5,216 nucleotides of DNA from Thermoleophilia bacterium (GTDB taxonomy: Bacteria > Actinomycetota > Thermoleophilia > Gaiellales > Gaiellaceae), in the NCBI GenBank assembly GCA_025933895.1, contig JAICZB010000190.1:1-5216 (forward strand), given 5' to 3'. Below, in pieces: positions 4,169 through 5,216 of the stretch. How positions within the stretch are numbered: position 1 is the stretch's first letter; the number at the start of each line of letters is the position of its first letter. The notes beneath the pieces are model-generated. The model was not told the DNA's origin and searched no databases. It was given only the letters and a program-made list of their open reading frames with translations. The position numbers and the translations under genes were made by a program.

Positions 4169-5216
4169 AGAAGCCGGTATCGCGGCCGAGCAGCACGGCC
4201 CGAACGATCGCCGCGCTGCCGAACCGGTCGCGGATCGTGTCGACCGCGGCGTCGAGCGCTTCGTCCGGCCCGAGGAGGAGCTGCCGCGTCCGGGCGTCCT
4301 CGAGCATGGCCACGGCACAGCCGATGAGCGTGATCCCGCGCCGCTCGATCAGCGGTGTCGCGGTCGCGAGCAAAGCACGGGCGGTTGCGAGGATCGCCTG
4401 TGTGCTTGCCGTTGCGAACGGAAGCGTGTGCGAGCGCGTGGCTCGCTCGAAGTCTCCGAAGCGGATGCGCAGCACGACCGTCCGGCCGACACGGCGCGCC
4501 GTGCGCATCCGCCGTGTGACCCGGTCGACGATCGCGACGAGGGAGGCGTCGATCGACTCCGCCGTATGCCGGCCGCGGCCGAGCGCGCGCTGCGAGCCGA
4601 TCGACCCGCGCCTCCGGCCGGGCTCGACGCGGCGGAAGTCGCGGTTGTGCGCGAGCGCGTGCAACTGGCGACCGGCGGCGCGGCCGAGCATCGCGACGAG
4701 CGTCGACTCCGACAGCCCGGCGAGCTGGCCGACCGTGCGGACGTTCCACGCCTGCAGCCGCCGTGCCGTCGCCGGCCCGACTCCCCAGACGCACTCGACC
4801 GGCAGCGGGTGGAGGAATGCGAGCTCGCGGTCGGCGGGCACGACGAGGAGCCCGTCGGGCTTCGCGACCCCGCTCGCGACCTTCGCGAGGAACTTCGTGC
4901 GCGCGACGCCCACCGTCACCGGCAGCCCGACGCGCTCCCGTACCGCCGCGCGCAGGCGCACCGCGATCTGCTCCGGCGTGCCGGCGATCCGCTCCATCCC
5001 GCGCACGTCGAGGAAGGCCTCGTCGATCGACAGCCCCTCGACCACCGGCGACGTGTCCTCGAAGACGGCGAACATCGCCCGGCTCGCCTCGGTGTACGCG
5101 GAGAACCGCGGCGGCACGACGATCGCATCGGGGCAGAGGCGGCGCGCCTGGCGTCCGCCCATCGCGGTCCGGATCCCGTACGCCTTCGCCTCGTAGCTCG
5201 CGGCGAGCACGACACC
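4146..5216 (-). CDS. dinB: DNA polymerase IV (Y-family translesion polymerase), N-terminus outside window
   Basis: The frame is open from the right edge to TGA (complement of 4146-4148), giving 356 residues beginning GVVLAASYEAKAYGIR. This lacks roughly the first 40 residues, including the first catalytic Asp and the steric-gate region. Visible parts, numbered from the edge, are SYEAKAYGIRTAMGGRQA (7-24) in the fingers, SIDEAFLDV (63-71) with catalytic Asp65 and Glu66, VGVARTKFLAKVASGVAKPDG in the palm, and a thumb helix-hairpin-helix near WGVGPATARRLQ. The little finger runs from RRGSIGSQR to the end. The family copies past damaged template bases at low fidelity and is often part of the damage response. 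RQLLLG near the end resembles a beta-clamp-binding QLxLF motif but lacks the Phe, so clamp binding is uncertain; the chain ends 44 residues or so later at MPLLPD. The GTG codon at 5208-5210 is internal, not the start. The gene converges on the dehydratase gene with a 23-bp overlap, leaving no room for a terminator between them. Its promoter and any LexA site lie outside the window. Confidence 0.95.
   Translation of the reverse strand, partial: GVVLAASYEAKAYGIRTAMGGRQARRLCPDAIVVPPRFSAYTEASRAMFAVFEDTSPVVEGLSIDEAFLDVRGMERIAGTPEQIAVRLRAAVRERVGLPVTVGVARTKFLAKVASGVAKPDGLLVVPADRELAFLHPLPVECVWGVGPATARRLQAWNVRTVGQLAGLSESTLVAMLGRAAGRQLHALAHNRDFRRVEPGRRRGSIGSQRALGRGRHTAESIDASLVAIVDRVTRRMRTARRVGRTVVLRIRFGDFERATRSHTLPFATASTQAILATARALLATATPLIERRGITLIGCAVAMLEDARTRQLLLGPDEALDAAVDTIRDRFGSAAIVRAVLLGRDTGFSMPLLPD

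Noticed and set aside
3211..4794. Long - strand open frames opposite the dehydratase gene and within dinB
   Set aside because: Composition is low-complexity Arg/Ala/Ser and no family pattern is seen. They are shadows of the real genes on both strands.
3346..5196. A 616-codon open frame on the + strand crossing the dehydratase and the dinB region
   Set aside because: It is rich in Arg, Ala and Gly with no recognisable motif and lies over two clearly identified genes in other frames. Long false frames are expected at this GC content.

Overview
The window is a strongly GC-rich stretch of bacterial chromosome, with G or C at most third codon positions, frequent GTG starts and almost no spacing between genes. 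The protein style, especially the DNA polymerase IV, suggests a high-GC actinobacterium, perhaps of the Thermoleophilia/Gaiellales type. That assignment is an inference from protein flavour, not from a marker gene.

From left to right, all on the + strand: the C-terminal end of a ketopantoate reductase-family protein (1-282, cut by the window edge); a short segment (279-404) made of two 57-bp near-repeats that can be read as a 41-residue ORF; a complete second ketopantoate reductase-family gene (401-1321); an M24 (creatinase/aminopeptidase P fold) hydrolase whose metal ligands are largely replaced (1306-2373); and a tryptophan 2,3-dioxygenase-family heme protein (2384-3103). The first four of these overlap and the last follows by 10 nt, so they look like one operon. 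An intergenic region (3104-3235) holds two more copies of the repeat in inverted orientation around a strong GC hairpin. It is followed by a threonine/serine dehydratase-family PLP enzyme (3236-4168). On the - strand, converging on it and overlapping its last 23 bp, is dinB (DNA polymerase IV), whose N-terminus lies beyond the right edge.

Functionally, the left operon looks like small-molecule metabolism: NADPH-dependent keto-acid or lactone reduction, hydrolysis of a C-N bond, and oxidative opening of an indole ring. The nearby PLP dehydratase also acts on amino acids. A shared amino-acid or indole catabolic role is plausible but unproven. No mobile-element genes, RNA genes or CRISPR arrays are visible.

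The most unusual signal is a 25-bp element with a perfect palindromic core (GGTAGC-A-GCTACC) and a conserved TCACGAAAG-type tail. It occurs four times in this short window, always between genes: two copies in direct tandem between the two reductase genes, one copy starting 3 nt after the dioxygenase stop, and one inverted copy just before the dehydratase start. The tandem pair keeps an open frame that begins in a GTGA overlap with the upstream gene and ends in an ATGA overlap with the downstream gene. It also begins with the same five residues (MRICV) as the downstream reductase.
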